DNA of 64,000 nucleotides from Cercopithifilaria johnstoni (GCA_916381525.1 CAKAEH010001292.1:1-64000); one strand, 5' to 3'. Counted from the first letter of the stretch, positions 1 to 15,300 are shown. The notes: generated by a model not told the origin, from the sequence alone. Program-made: numbers and translations.

Positions 1-1400
1 TATATATATATGCATATATAGATGATGATGATGATGAAGTGGGTCTGGAGAAAGAGGAGAATGAGAGTAGCTCACAAGAAAACGTTTTAAGGAAGGTTGA
101 AATAAATGAAAATTCTGCTCTATTTGTATGTGAAGTGCGAATTACAACTGTGCAAAACTATTTTCGATTGTTCTTTCAAAATTTGTCGTTTAATTTTAAA
201 GATATTGTCGAAATCATTAATAATTCTGTCAAATCTGTTTCACTACTGGATAATTTTTAGTAAGAAATTTTTTTGGGAGGAGAAAGAAAGTGCAAGAGAT
301 AGGAATAAAAAGGCTCTCAAAATCAGAAGGAGATGATTTTCGTACTTGAGATACAGTTCAGAACTAGTGATTTTAAGAGTTGGCAGAGGAAACGCATTTT
401 TTTGAAATTTGCACATTTCTCAACGCCATTCTGATGGTAGTGAGATTTGCCAGTTTAAAAAATTGATCACTTAATTTGTACGAAAACGTGGTAATATGAT
501 TTGATGGATATTACCACTCACTGCATGACTATACCATACCATACCATTAATTATGAAATAATATGTTATTGAGAATTGAAATCGCTAGTATTTGGCTAGA
601 GATTGTCGATAAAAGCAGTTATATGACATTGAAAGTGTTTAAGAGATTTTTCGGGGATGAGAAAGGGTGGTAATTGGGAAAAAGAAGCGAGAAGATAATC
701 AATGCTGATAAAATTTGAAGGTAGATGGTGACATGAGGAATGATTAGAGAAAGACCAAATAACTAAGGTAATTTGTTTAGACGAAAATTAATTGAGGCAA
801 AAATTTCCTGCGTTATAGCGAACTGGCAAGAAAAAAAAGAATAACGTTTCACTTCCATTGTGTCACTAACATTCGTTTCACACTGCAGGCTCACATAACA
901 AACCAGCTTTGTGGCTTCATTACTGATCATTTCATGATTCACTTCCTCTTAAATATCAATTTAAATTCAATATTCCATGTACTACACTTATGTCTCGCTT
1001 TGCCTTCACGTGATGTACTTATTGTTTGTAGTTTTTATCAATATTATTAGTAAAAACCGTAAATAACTATGAACAATTTTCCTTAATATGAAGATTGCAT
1101 ACTTCAGAATATCCACGTATGCATATGTATTTGACGTTTAGTCACGCTTGTTACGATCGCATAAGATTGATTAGATGGATGAACGATACAGAATAATGCT
1201 GACATTAACTTTAAATCACAAGATAAAGATGTTTGTAGGTGTCGAAACTCTGATTCTTTCTAAATTCTAAATCCCGAAATTTCGCTTAAAATGTTGAATT
1301 TTTAATAATCATCTCATATGGTTTACTTCAAGAGCAGCAATCAATTTTCTAAATTGCTCATTAAATACTTATTCATTTCCATGAGTTTTCTTGTTTCCAG
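1..1400. other. Non-coding sequence before first visible Wnt exon
   Basis: AT-rich sequence that probably belongs to a long intron of the Wnt gene starting at 1401, because that exon begins in phase 0 inside the conserved Wnt core and has a good acceptor. The first 36 bases are a TA run followed by a GAT repeat. I looked for the missing upstream Wnt exons (signal peptide and the first conserved cysteines) and did not find them. Short open stretches at 39-336 have no recognisable protein character. Confidence 0.5.
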
Positions 1401-3302
1401 GAATGTCAGCATCAGTTCCGTCACGAACGATGGAACTGTTCTACACCATATGGCTCCGGTTATTTTGGTCCAGTTCATAAAATCGGTTAGCACTTCAAAC
1501 TGTTCATTTCAACAGGTTTTGTATTCTAAATAGAGAACTCGGCAAATGCAATACTTATAGTTGCTGTTGTAGAAATCAAACAGACAATTATGCATGTTTT
1601 GATGCTACCCCATTTTGAAAATCAAATGCAAATACAAAAGCGTCATTTTCATAGTTGTTTATGGGATCGTCAAATGAAAAGCATTTTTAGGTTCACGAGA
1701 AGCCGCTTATACATATTCAATTCTGTCAGCTGGCGTGACGCATGAGATAGGTCGCCGATGTCGTCTCGGTTTGTTGCAATCGTGTGGTTGTAGTCAAGCA
1801 CCACGGCCTAGCACAGTTAATGAGAAGTGGACTTGGGGTGGTTGTGGTGATAATATTGAGTATGGCTACAGGTTTAGCCGTGATTTCATTGATGTTCGAG
1901 AAAAAGAAGAGGGCTTCCCTAAACGCTCCACTGATCATGGACGTTCACTGATGAACCGATGGAACAACGAAGTTGGAAGACGGGTAAGCTCTTTTCTTTT
2001 TTATTTATTGTTAACTAAATTATGCCAAAATCACTCATAACTGGGTTTTAGCTTTCATCTTTTTTATTTATGAAAATTTTTATTTGTGAAATAGTTTTTT
2101 TAATTTATTATTATTTATTCTCATTTATGAAAATGTTGTTTTAAACCCATTCATATTTCAAAATCATTTCTTGAACTTTTAGTCACTGTACAGACATCGT
2201 AAAAACTCATTTTTAAAATTACATTTTGCATCTTTCACATATTTCTTGTTTCTTAACAAGATTAATTTTCAGTTGCTGAAACGAAACACTCGTCCAAAAT
2301 GCAAATGTCATGGAGTGAGCGGTTCTTGTAACATGAAGACATGCTGGATGCAGCTGCCAACTATGCGGCAAATGGGAGCTGTTTTACTGGGAAAATATCA
2401 TTCCGCTAGACGGATTCAGGTGACAATTAATTTTTCAAGACATAGTCTAATTTTTTTTATTTTTTAAGATATAGTCTTATTTTTTTTATTTAGAAAGCCG
2501 TATTATTCACAGTCTGAAGAGAATAATTTTTAGATTAATGCACGCGGCAATATGCAAATTAGAAGTCAACCAGGAAAGAGAGATCGAGAAAGAGGTGGAG
2601 GGCGGAAAAATCGTGCTTCACAAACAGAACTTGTTTTTCTGGATGACAGTCCTGATTACTGTATCGAAAATAGGGCACAAGGGACAGTGGGCACCACAGG
2701 GCGAATGTGCAGGTTCTTTTTCCTGCAACTGCCATAGAATTTACTACACTTGATTTAAAGTCAGCTCTACTGCTATCATTGATTAAAAAAATTGAAGTGC
2801 ACAAGCATCCCAATAGGAGGAATAAATCCCGTAGATCGAAGTTCTTTTCTTGAAATACCAATGCACTAGCTAGGACATATACGACAAAATAAACGCCATT
2901 GGAAGAATAAATGGGATTCATGCAAGGTCATAGCGATGACCAATGCACATTGATGTCAGGATTACTTCTAGTTAACATATGAGATAGTTTGCTGCAAAGA
3001 AGCCTGTTCATGTCCAGCAGTGATGAGTCAATAATGCACTGATTAGCATACCAGGAAGATGGTGCCTATAATCATGTTATGAAGTTTTTAATCTCCCTCA
3101 TCATATTTTTTTCATTTAGATCTTCTTTTACTTCAGGAAAGGTTCGCATGGTTCCGAAAGTTGCGACTTTCTCTGTTGCGGTCGTGGTTATAATAGTTAT
3201 ACAAAAGAAACGGAAACAAAATGCAGATGTAAGTTTCAGTGGTGTTGCAGAGTAGTGTGTCAAACATGCATCAATCAGACACAGGTGGATATTTGTAAAT
3301 AA
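1401..3302 (+). CDS. Wnt family secreted ligand, 3' part (five exons)
   Basis: This is a secreted lipid-modified signalling ligand for Frizzled/ROR-type receptors. The exons are 1401-1485, 1691-1983, 2273-2419, 2534-2712 and 3137-3302. All junctions are GT-AG, the phases agree, and the total is 290 codons including the stop. In order the protein shows ECQHQFRHERWNCS, SAGVTHEIGRRC, CKCHGVSGSCNMKTCW (which carries the serine palmitoleoylated in Wnts), LDDSPDYC, and the cysteine-dense end CDFLCCGRGYNSYT followed by CKFQWCC. It stops with a short VDICK tail, similar to the ending of Wnt11-like proteins. The N-terminal signal peptide and first cysteines lie upstream and were not found. Which nematode Wnt it is (EGL-20, CWN-1, CWN-2, LIN-44 or MOM-2) cannot be settled by eye. 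The basic insert near 2570-2610 is variable in the family. Confidence 0.95.
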
Positions 3303-6300
3303 TTCGAGGCAACCAATTGTTTCATGACTTTCTTATTCATCCTTCAATGAAACATGCTTCTTCATTTTAGCTCGAAGATTTTACAGGAGACATTGTATCA
3401 TAGTTACTTCTATGCTATTCAGTACCACATAGCTTTAAATTTTGTGGAAATTTCCTTTGTTGTCAACATTCCACTTATAGCATTTGCAAATTTTTAATTT
3501 TTTCTCATATTTTTGGAAGCCCTTTTGAGCTTTTTCTAAATATGTCCATATATACTTCATTTGAATTTGAAGTACTATTTTAAAATACCATTTTAATTTG
3601 CATAGTGCCGTAATCGTTTTGGCTCCCTAGTCTACACAGCATTCCACTGCTCCCTTCTTTATATTTTCCTTAATTTTGCATTTTATTCATTTGTTTGCCA
3701 TTTCTATGCTTCAATAACCTGGTATTTAATGCTGAAGAACATCCTCCTGTTTGATCTAAGGTTTCGACATCTCTAATTGTTACCTTTTGATATCGCACAG
3801 ACTTTTTAAGCAACACCTTTTTATTCCTCTGCTATTAAAAATTCATCACTTTGAGAAACTTGGAATTTTCAATGGTTAAAAATTAAGAATGTAAAAATTT
3901 CTTCGTTGCTTAAATTGAAAATCAGTTTAGAGAGATTGACTTCAGCTAAATCTAAAGTTCAGTTCAAAATTTATGTGTCGTGCAAATTTTTTTTCATCGA
4001 CCTCTTAGTTATCAGCGTTGTATAATGTTACCTCACTCATTTCATATGTCTTTTATTATAGCCTACTATATTGCAAAAAAGTCTCATTTTAGTTAACCAA
4101 AAAATAGTTCAGAATTTGAATTTCATGAACAAGTTTTGAATTTGCTATGAAATACAAGTTCTGGTGCGTCTTTACGATGAAAATAGAAGATTCAGATGAC
4201 GAACAACTTAGGACAGTGAGATCTAGAATTATGCTTAACATATATTAATGTCTTAATAAAATCAGAAGAAATTAACTGAAAACGGGGCGATCTCTTTGGT
4301 TATTATTCTAGAAAGGCGTAATGGCTAAATTTTGCTGCAAATATAAATAAGCATATGGTCGGATTCGTATTATCATTAATTCAGAAAAAGAGTTGTAGGT
4401 TGTTAAAATTTTACGTTTTAAATGATTAGATTTGATTGCGAAGCCGAGGCACTTAAAACACTGTCTTTGTTTTTGGCCGCTTCATTATATTTATGTGTGG
4501 TGTATATCGAAATTTCAGTGATGTCATTTAGTAAGCTTTGTATCAAACTTGTAAATTTCTGATGATGACAAGGAATAGAGTTTACAAATGACCAGGGACG
4601 GGGGTACCATTTTTGAAGAAAGCAACGAAGGTGCTATTTCCTTTCTATTGACTGCATAGTGTACCACAAACGTTTTTTTAATGGAAAATTGGAGTAATCA
4701 TGTAATGTGTAATGACCAGGTATATCTAATATCGACATCGAATGATTTGAACATAATAATTTAATTGAAAGTTCAAATCTTCAGAATTTAAAATACTCTT
4801 CATTGTCTTTACTAAAAGCAAAGACTCTGTGAATTCATGTGGCTATCAATTACAGTTTTTGTGCAGCGTTGCTTATGCCGTAAGAACATAATGAAATATG
4901 TATTGCTTTTGTTTATAATCATTTGTTTACTATTCAAATTTAGTATTTTACATGTTGCACTTTATTACGATCACTTTTTAATAGCACTTCTGCGCAAAGG
5001 AATAGATTTAACAATTTTCGCAATATTTAGATTTTGAAAAAAATCTGCATGTTGGTGACAGGTAGCTGTTCTTGATTAGTTGTGAATCAAGCTTCCTCAG
5101 GTAACTCCAAGGTATTTAGCTTTTTCTGTTCAGGAATTGTATCTGTTATCTATTTCATGTGAATTGAGATCAATTCTTTTGCATTTGTTTTCATTCTTTG
5201 GACTTTCAGGTATCCTAGAAAATGTGAATATACCGTACGGCCGCTATGGACTTTCGGTGGGTCAAGATCAAATTTCTTTGCTCGAGACTGACAGGACAAC
5301 ATTGTTTAGATCTCCATCTTCAACATCATCATTTAAATCTGAAGAAATTTAATGTAGGAGGTCAACCATTCATTCAAGTTAATCATGCTTCAAAAAATGA
5401 TTTTTACTTGAAGGATATCTAATTAATGAATTTTATCCAAGCTGGACAGGTTTCGCATGTAGTTGCCGCACGATGTAAATTGGATTTGTTAAAAAGATCA
5501 CATGTTTAGTTGTTTCAATTTTTGACCACTGTTGGCAAGCCAAATAGTGAATATGTCAATAAATAAGAAACTTATTTTTAGGTGTTTAATGCATTGAAGG
5601 AATTTTAATTGAAAGAAGGTTTGCTTTTTGTAGTGGCCATTTAATCGATTGTTGAAATCGAGTATTGGAGTGAGCACAAATTTGGATGTATATCCATTTA
5701 AAATTTTGAAGTTTATAGAATCCTAATGCTATTGACCGCTTCGTGTAAGCGTTTTCTACATCATGGTGGCATGGATGTTCTTGAAAGTTTTATCTCTAAA
5801 TAAGATCAAAAGAACGTATAGTGCTGGCAAATTTCGAAAGTAGAGAACGAACTGACTTAAAGCTTGTAAACATTACGTCTTTTTGTATTAGAATCTGTGC
5901 TCTCTTATCTATTGTGATAAGCAATAGAACATCCTACTGCGATAAGAATGGAAAATATTAAAGAAAAGCCAATTATATATGATGACGCAGAAGGTTTTAG
6001 TAAGAAATCATTCGATTTATTCCTGTCGCAAGATTTTGCCTCTTTCTTCTTCCAAAACTTTCAAACTTTTCCGAGAATTCACTGCGACAATTTATCGACT
6101 ATGCTAATTTATCGTTGTTTACAGCTTGTATTTCGATGTATATAATTGAATTGTCAGCTCCCTACACCATACGTTTAATTTGCATGAATTTGGTCTGACT
6201 TATTGGAGAAGAAAGCATATAAATCTAAGTGCACCGGGAAAGGGGTTAAAGCAGCTATGTTAATTTTATTGACCATATGTCAAGGTCGCAAGAGAGCTCT

Positions 6301-9300
6301 TCAATTGGATGATTTACAACAAGAATAGCGGCTCATTAAGGAAAGCTTCCTTTTTTCTCCTTTATCAACAGCAAAACCCTCATTCGTATCTCCTTCAGGA
6401 CAGCTCACGTAACTCATTAGCACGGTAAATCCCTCTTCTCCCTTTTTCATCATCCCTTTAATATTCTTTCTACTTTATGGTCATTTACTTGTTCATTTAC
6501 CCAAAGGTGAGATCTCTAGGCGACCTTTGTTATGCAAATACATACATACACATACACACACGCACACTTCCTCACCAAACATCATTATCACTGAGATAAT
6601 GTTCCCAGTCCCATTTTAAGGTAAAGACTACAATTAAATTTTACAAAAATGAATTTAAAAGAGACACCTACTTTCCCTCCCTACTAGTTGTCACAAATTT
6701 GTTGTTGAAAAGGTTGCATGAATTTTAAATGAATTCCCACTAAAATATGTGCAAAACTTAGTACAGCCAAAGGAAATCTCTAACAAGTTTAGTGCAGAGA
6801 GAACAATTTTAACAGATTGTCGCCGTAGCTGTGATAACTGTGTTTTTAGAACGATAATCACCTAACCGGACACTGTTAATAGATGTCAATGCTTCAAATC
6901 GCACAATTTAATGGCCGCCCTGCCTCATCCATCAAAAGAGATTGATTGTTTAGATAAGTGCGGATGGATCCGTCAGACTAGAACACTGCGATGGACAATG
7001 AAGATTTCATTTCCGATTCATGAGAACGAAAACGATTTTCCACAAGAAGTTCCATCTCCATACAACACTTCATTTCCAATTCCATACCGATAATACTGCA
7101 CGCTTAATCTAATATAATTTGGCACTTCTGCAATCGATCAGACCAAGTCCAAGTTTTAAATTATCTCAAGCTACATACAATTTTTTTTCTGCTATTTGTT
7201 CTCGTTTAATTCGGCAACTGCGAATCATTGTTCTAAATCCTAAATTTAAACAGAGGACTGACTACTAAATGAAACCTGATAGCGGCAGACAACTACAACC
7301 TCACCATACCCATAAATCCGCACTACAGCGCAGACACGTTGCTTTTTCTAGTGTAATGGATTCCGCAACCAGTGTTGCACGTAATGCAATTTACCACAAA
7401 TTCTCTTCTGCAAAAAAATTTTTTTTTCGAAATTCTCGAAACTAATTTTGCGACAACATTTGTATGGGGAATAACCCTGGAACTTTTCACTTAGCTGCAT
7501 CGGAAGAGAAATCATAATTCAGTTCAAATGTACTTATCCAAACTCGCACTGTGCTGATATTTGTTATACATGATGTTTAACCTCAGGCGATTTACGTTTC
7601 AAGGATGATATCACAGAAATGTTTAATACTTCAAATCTGTAATTTTGAGATGCATTTCAGACAAATCCACAGCGATTTTGATTGTTTCCAGAATATTTTT
7701 AGAACCAGCTCTGTTAATGCTGATATTACGAAATTACGTCGCTATACATATTCTATGCCCATGGCGCTGTAAAGAAATCCAATGGTATTTATATTGCACC
7801 AACCACTTATACCATCTTTATTTAATCCATTTCAGGACTTAAAGCTTATCTTGAATCTCAAGATTTCTAGTAAAACCATGTACTATCCTACAGGTTCCCC
7901 GGAGAAACAAAACGTGATATAATAAGCGCTTAAATTACATATCATACAATATAAGCCATTCATTCACCACCGTATAGCTTATTCAAAGTTCACCTTAGCA
8001 AAAACACATAAAAAGGCCTAGCACGATCGAAACAGCAAGAATTGAAAGGTTCCCACTTCTTCAACAGTTAACGTGGAAATCCTAAAGAAAATATTTCAAT
8101 AAATACATTATAATTAATTGAAGTTCCACTTCACAGAACAAATTTCAAGAGTGAAATTAGAAAGTTTCAGTCGTTAATTAGTCTCATCTAACTTTTTACG
8201 ATCGTTCCTGTAAATCACTGTAAAAATGAAATGAACGATAATCGTGCTGAAAAATCGGTAGTAATTCAAATAGTGTATAATAAAACAAAAAATTAACTTG
8301 AAAAGCATGAAAAAATAAAAACAAAGGAGTTTGGAAGACATAAGTCTTAAAAATATTAACAAAATTGTAAGACTAGAAAACGAAGGGCGAAGTTGCTACA
8401 AGTTGGGTTTCAAACTTTTCGATAAATGGATCGTTGAATAAATAAGTTCGCGCGTAGTTCAGATATAAATTTGAACATCCCTTTTTATAGATTTGGACGG
8501 AAATTTAATGAAACTGCTGAATGTCAAAAACAAATTTAGCTTATTCTGGATCCCCGCGACAAATTTGACGAATTTTAACTGATCAACGGGTTTGTTGAAC
8601 AACTAAATTTCAAATTGGCATCTATGTTCTTCTCATCAAATAATTAAGTGAGGTATGTAAGAGCTGCACAAAAAAAATTGAAATCTTTTTTTTACATTCG
8701 AAGCACCGGTGGTGGAGATCGAAGCATCATGACCAAAAAGCAATGATTGCACACGACAACGACAAAAAGTGGTTATTTTCAGATTACTGATGCAAACCTT
8801 TGTTTTGTTACTGAAGATCATGACTACAGAAAACATAATAAATCTATATCCAAGTAGTTCATATCAAATTCGTAATGGACGCTTCATTTCCATACAAACA
8901 AAACCTATTTTACGTCAAGCAATATTGGCCATGATTTTAGCATCCTTGACAATCAAAAGGCAGAGAATATATGAATTCTTTCAAATTGAAATCGAATTTT
9001 AATAACAACCGAATTCCTAAATCAAGGACGTAAGTCACTAAAAAATGGTACTGGACTTATATATGACTTTGTATCAAAAGGTATGAATAGAACTAAGCGA
9101 AACAAGGACAACAATTCTATATTTCTAGCACCGTATATTAATTAATAGCTTCACAGTTCACGCAAATCACAACTAACAAATTTCACAATCGTGGATTAAA
9201 GATCTTTGAAAAAACTGTCAAGTCCCACAATATCTTAAAGGCTCACCAGGAAATTGAAGTGAGCCGCATACTCCTGCAGTAAAAAGTGTATAAGTTCACT

Positions 9301-9312
9301 GGATCAAATCCA
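3303..9312. other. Intergenic region between Wnt and zag-1
   Basis: Six kilobases between the Wnt stop and the zag-1 stop on the opposite strand, so the two genes are convergent. It is mostly AT-rich and has no recognisable gene. The only stretches with some coding character are an acceptor-bounded open segment at 5210-5352 (entered separately) and a 60-codon open frame at 6911-7093 starting ATG GCC GCC, which resembles nothing I recognise. A short alternating CA/TA tract lies near 6538-6565. Confidence 0.5.
5210..5352 (+). CDS. Orphan terminal exon candidate, unknown protein
   Basis: A T-rich acceptor (ending at 5209) opens a 143-nt segment in phase 1 that runs to a TAA. It encodes about 46 residues including ILENVNIPYGRYGLSV and a serine/threonine-rich, acidic end (SPSSTSSFKSEEI), which looks like a cytoplasmic tail. 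Composition is less AT-biased than its surroundings. I could not find convincing partner exons upstream on this strand. One possibility is the open segment from 4587, but its donor is weak. It could be chance. Confidence 0.25.
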
Positions 9313-12300
9313 TTAGTCTCTATAAGGCTTGCAATATGAATAACGGTGATTCATATGTTGCGAATAGCTGCCCGAATGACTAAACCGCTTCAGACATTTG
9401 TCACACTGAAAATCATTAGTCTCGCTTAAATATTACTGGAATCATTCATTGAAACTTCCACCCATAAAAAATTTAGATAAAATTAAATAAAGAAAAAATT
9501 TTTTATTGGCGTACATCGCATATTTCTTTAAGAAGCTGCACTAAACCGAAAATGGCTCATTCCTGCGAAAGAAAGCAGATATTACACAACCTCAAACTAT
9601 TGGCAATATCTCGAAAAAAAAATCGTGCTAAATAAAGAAACTAACCTGGAAAGGTTTTTCACCCGAATGCAATCTTTTGTGTTCCGTAAGATGGTGTTTG
9701 TGTTTGAATGCCTTCTCGCATACGTCACATTTGTAAGGACGTTGCCCTTTATAAAAATTCATTTTCAATTAACGGCTAATTCAAGCTAATATGATTTTTC
9801 CGCTTATGGTCCAAAAAATATTTGTCGCTCGCTCAACAAATCACAATTTTTGTATTGAAGTTGTAAAAATAAATTTGGAGTGGATCAACACAGGAACGGC
9901 ATGGCTTCGCAATTGTTCCAATCACAAATCAGTGTTTTGATATAGCAATCAAATATCTCATAATTTATGTCCTCATTTCACTGAATTCTTATTAACAAAC
10001 CAGAATGTTCATATTTGTGCCTTGCTAACGAACTCTGCTTTCCGAACATTTTATCGCACTGATCGCATGCATAGAGGCCTTCTTCATCAGTTCTATGTGA
10101 TTTCCAGTTTAAACGATGGCGCTTGTCACCTAGTGAAATGTCTGACGCGTTGTCATCATTGTCATCACTTTGCTTAAATTTGGTAGTTTCAGAATTTATT
10201 TAAAGCAATCTGCCGAAGAAATGAATTCATCAGCAATTACCCTAACATTATTTAATGACATGAAACACCTAATGATTCATACTACCAAGCACCAGTTGGT
10301 CTGTATGGAGAGTAATGTAAGGATATAGCGGCATATCTAGACAGTTTAATAAACCAAATCTCATAAACCTCTCATAAAAAAAATCCTACTTCGCATTACA
10401 AACGACCTTTCACAAAGATGTATCACTTACACAAAAAAGGTACATACCTCCAGAACTTTTTGAAGATTTGCTAAACCGTTGATACCCAGCATTGAGTACT
10501 GTGACATGAATACACTGCTGGGCCAAATACTCGACGACAGTGCAGCAGCCGAATTATCGTCCAATAAGCCAACTTCTGAATTCGATTCACCTTCCGAATG
10601 AGATCTGGATGCCGAAGAAAGTACTGTTGGTGGAGTCTCCGAACGACCCTTCGTAGCTTGCATTAGAGTTCCACTTATCGTTTCGCTTCCTTTTGGAATA
10701 AATCCTGAATTATTTAAGAGATTTCGAATGAAATATGAAAAATAATTTCCTTACAATTCGCCGTCAGACTTTCTGCTTTTTTTGAGTGCTTTTCTAATCA
10801 AATTTTATAAAAAAAATCACGAATCGAACCAATGAGACTGCTAGCAGACCAGCAATCATCCTGATTAAAGTCTTGTCTTCCTCCATCTCCTTCGACTCCA
10901 AAAACAGATGTTTGCTTAGTTGGAACTGCTGTTACTATAGTTGTTTCATCCTTAATTGATAAATCAAGCGGTTCATTTGATGATGATAAGTCAGTTTTCG
11001 CTGCTTGCTCACCCTGAGATACAATCGTGTTATATTAAATGCACTTGAAATAAAAGCTGTTTCAAATTCACCAGTAAAGAAACATGTATGAAATGATGAC
11101 AAAAATAAAACCAAATAATTAAAGAATACGACATAAACTAATAATCCTTACTGATAGGCTGTTGTTCACAAGATCGGTACATTGATGTGCCCAAGCAGTC
11201 ATCAAACTTAAAGGATCATTAGCATTTGCTACTGCCGTAGCAGCACTTTGAAATGATATCGCATTATTCCACATGGAACGTGAGTATCGTTCACAAGCTA
11301 CACTTAACCGATTACTTCGTCGTTCCTTAGCTCGAGTATTTTGAAACCATACCTGCAGAAAACAATGAACAAAACAAACTTCGATTAAAGGTAAATGTGA
11401 AAAGATGCCCTATCACAAATTTCGTCCATGCAACGACAGAAAAGATGTTCTGGAACTGAACAGTACACAGTAAAGTGGAAGATTATAGCAAGTGACCCAT
11501 CTAACACTCCCCCTTTTGCTAACATTATGGATAAAATTCATCCTCGACGCTGCACATACCGACATTACTAATTAATGTGAAATTGCAGAGACTTGAATTT
11601 TAACTTTTCGGTAGTTATAACACCTTTACACTGGAATGGAGAGTAACACAGATAAAAGCTATTCCAGTTAACATATAAATATGGCCTGCTATGCTCAAGT
11701 GACTCTCTTCAATCCTTATAATTTAAACAGAGTTTCTTAAAAGTGGAAATGGCTACGGAATCAATGTCCATGACTTCCTCTCCACTGCATGTTAGCAGAG
11801 AAACGTCAAATTTTCAAAAATAACAAGTAAGGATCCCCCAATTCCGCACTTTTCACTATAGTTCAGAGAAAGTGAGATAATGAATTCGTAAACTTTGTTT
11901 TAACTTTCACTTTCTACACAGTTTGAATTTCATTATCGAATTAGCTAGTCTTGTAACACAATATGCAGATAATAAGTTAAACAGTATACAAAAGAACCAG
12001 CGCAAATTAAAAAATATTTGAAAACGAACAAACCTGTACTACTCTTTTATTGACCCCAATTTGTTCAGCAACAGCAGAAAGTTCATACTTTGATGGAAAT
12101 GGGTTACGTTTGAAGTGAGCATGAAGTATAGCAACTTGAGCATCGGTAAGAAATGAACGGGAGCGTAAGGGCTTCCAAGTAGCACCACTACCAACAATAC
12201 AGGAACTTGGTAAATCAGATCCACTTTGCACTTCCTGATGTTCAGCACTTTCACCAGAAGAAAGCGACCTTTCCAGATCATCATGGTGTGCAACATCATC

Positions 12301-15300
12301 CTGATTAGTTTTTTCACTGTTAACACATGATCCTTTCAACAGTGTGTCATCCTTGGTACCATTTTCAATACCGTTCTTATTAGACGCGTCTGTAGAAACC
12401 GTTCCTTCTACGGTGCAATTACTATTGCTCAAATGACAGGCCCAATAGTTGGCCAGTAATGCCGATGGTGAGGTTGACGAGGCGGTGCTACTCGCTGCCT
12501 TGAAACAATAATTTAAAAAAAAAATTTTTTCCTTTGAATATAACTGGAGTAACTAGACAAAACGTAATGATGGAGCGAGTATTGAAACAATATTAAAAAT
12601 GAAGGGGAGAAAATTCGGCGAATAAAACCTTAATAAAATTTGTAATACTGTGAGTGTTTTTGGTGAGTATTAGGGATTCTTGTGATTTGCCCTGATGAGT
12701 ACTGTAAATGCATGCTGTAGTCTTAAAAGAACTGTAGAAACTGTAATGTAAGTAATGATGAGGAAGGGAGAGGAAGAGTGTAAAGCGACATAGTTTATTG
12801 TTCTTGAATTGTGTTTAGAACACCTGTGTGATTAAGAGTCCTCATATTGCTAATTTTTGTGATATTATATCCCAAAGAGCACAGATTTAACGGCACAGAA
12901 TACACTCCTCCATCTCTCTGCTCTGCTCTGCTCAGCTCAGAAATTTCCTGCTTTCATTGTCTCCCTTCCTTCATTATTTGCACTTCAGCTGCAGACAGCA
13001 AGGGTCCTTGAAACACCTAGCTATCTTAGTTGTATAGCTAATCTTACACAGACCAAACTCTGAGCAGCGATTATAAATGAAGACAAAGTGAGTCAGATAC
13101 ATTGAATGACAGTTTTCAAAACCGCAAACATTTTTTGTAACATTTCACTAAAGTGCTGACCCTCTTCCCCAAACTTAAATTTTCTTGCTGACATATATCT
13201 AATATTCCTGTTGATGGAAACCTAATTTCACTTCACAACGACAAAGTTTATATGAGGTGATGTAGAATCAAAATTTAAATTCTTTTTGAAGAAAAATAAG
13301 CAACACCTGTAAAAATTGCTGTTGCAATAAGGCCGTATACGGACCGATATTTGAATATGCAAAATTATGTGCTGTCTGGAACTGCAACAAAAGCGCACGG
13401 TAAAGTACCATTTGGTCACCAAACTCAAATGCTGTTGATGAAGCTTGTGTTGCAGCTGCTGTACATTTCTTGCTACTCATATGGGATGAATACGAACCCG
13501 AATGTGAAAATCGCTTCTGACAATGTGGGCACTGCAATGAACATTTTACGAATACATAACGTGAAAATATATCATTGATAAAACTATATTATGCTTATAT
13601 ATTCAGAACAATAAGAACTGTCAACAAAATTTTCAATTCTGTTCATGCTTAGACGCGCTTACTTTCCCAAACCTGTCATATAACAGTGTCAGACATGATT
13701 GATGGTTATAAGTTAAAAAATAAAAATCACCAAATATTAGCAACACACCATGACAATGCAGCCAAAAAACATACAATAAATGTTGCGATAAGACTACGTC
13801 ATGTAGAATTGGAATAAACAGAACGCCAAATGATTTAAGACTCTTTGCTCATAATTCCTTACTATTGTAATGATCCATTACATAATTCAGTGTTTTGATG
13901 CAAATAAGGGATAATTAGAAGAATAACGTGAAAGCCTTTTATATTGCTATTGCTAGAATAAGGTGGACTGTGAATTTTTTCGATAGGCAAAATGATTATT
14001 TTCAAACAATCCGTACATGCTTTCCTTGAGCCTATGTAAACATTTCATGCCATCATTAGATATGCGATAGGACTCTATGGAAAAACATAAGCATAGAAGG
14101 AAGGAACAACCTAATAAACAGAAATTGCAATAAAATAAACGGAATGAATGGAGATGGGGCTTTGGAAAATTTCACAAAGTTGATAAAATGGAATCAATAC
14201 ATACGCGAATCATATCTCGGAACATGGTTCAGCGAGGCAAGATGGTAAATAATTAAGTCTTGAAACATATGGCCGAGAGGTAACAAAACTTCTATTTATT
14301 CAGCCCTTTAATGGATAAATGTGCAGCTAAAAGTCAAACACTGTGATGCACGGATTTCCGGTGTTTTACAAATAAATTATTCCATTAATGCCATTCCTGG
14401 CTAATTAATTTTGAACTGCTTAACTATAGTTGATCGATCACCGATGGCATTTGTCTCAGCCGAAAATTTCGGGAATATACTTCACCACATTTGATAATAC
14501 CAAACAATTTTCATTCGTGCATTGCAATGAGGTATCTCGGTGAAATTTCGAGGAAGAATCGAGAGTGACACTCAAATATTATGCACCCAGAAAAGCCCAG
14601 TTTCGAAATAGCTCTATCAAGAGGCATGAAACAATCTTAACTTACTAAAAAATGATAGAATTTCTCAAATGAGCAAAATTCCTTCCCAAGATAAATGTTG
14701 CCAAGTATTTGCCAAACACAATAAATATTGATATCAGTGGAACAAACAGTAATGAAGGAAAGAGTACAATGAAATTAGCAATTACGCCCCCTTGCTATTA
14801 AGGTATCCGTTGTGATATTTCAATCTATCGGCATTCACTTTCTTAGTCATCGACAACATCAGCTGACCAATGGACAATGATCCTTACACAATGGACAATC
14901 CATAGGCTCGATGAAATACCCGATTCTAATGCAAACATAAACTATCTGAATTTTAAAAAAGTTCCAAAGTTACGCCTATTTAGTACTCTCATTTCCTTCT
15001 AAGACTTTTCATAGCCTAGTTTTCCAATTATCAGTGTTAAAACAATTGGAAGGATAGGATTAAAATTACAAAATTATAAAATGAAATGACTGTGACGTGC
15101 GTACTTCGAATATGGAACCATCACAACGATCAGCATTGTCTCGAGCAAATAATTGTACCACACAAAAAAGATTGCAAGGGTACGGTAACTGGGATAGGTT
15201 GTGCATAGAATGCGTAAATGCAAAAATCGCGAACATACGGAGACACACACCTGCTCAACATATTACTATGTCTTTGTTATGTATATAATAATCGCTGTTT

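Noticed and set aside
6911..7093. 60-codon frame starting ATG GCC GCC
   Set aside because: Good start context but no family, no splice partners and no supporting signals.
10811..10830. GGTTCGATTC on the minus strand, resembling a tRNA B box
   Set aside because: It lies at the end of zag-1 exon 5 and no cloverleaf or A box is present. No tRNA was found elsewhere by eye either.
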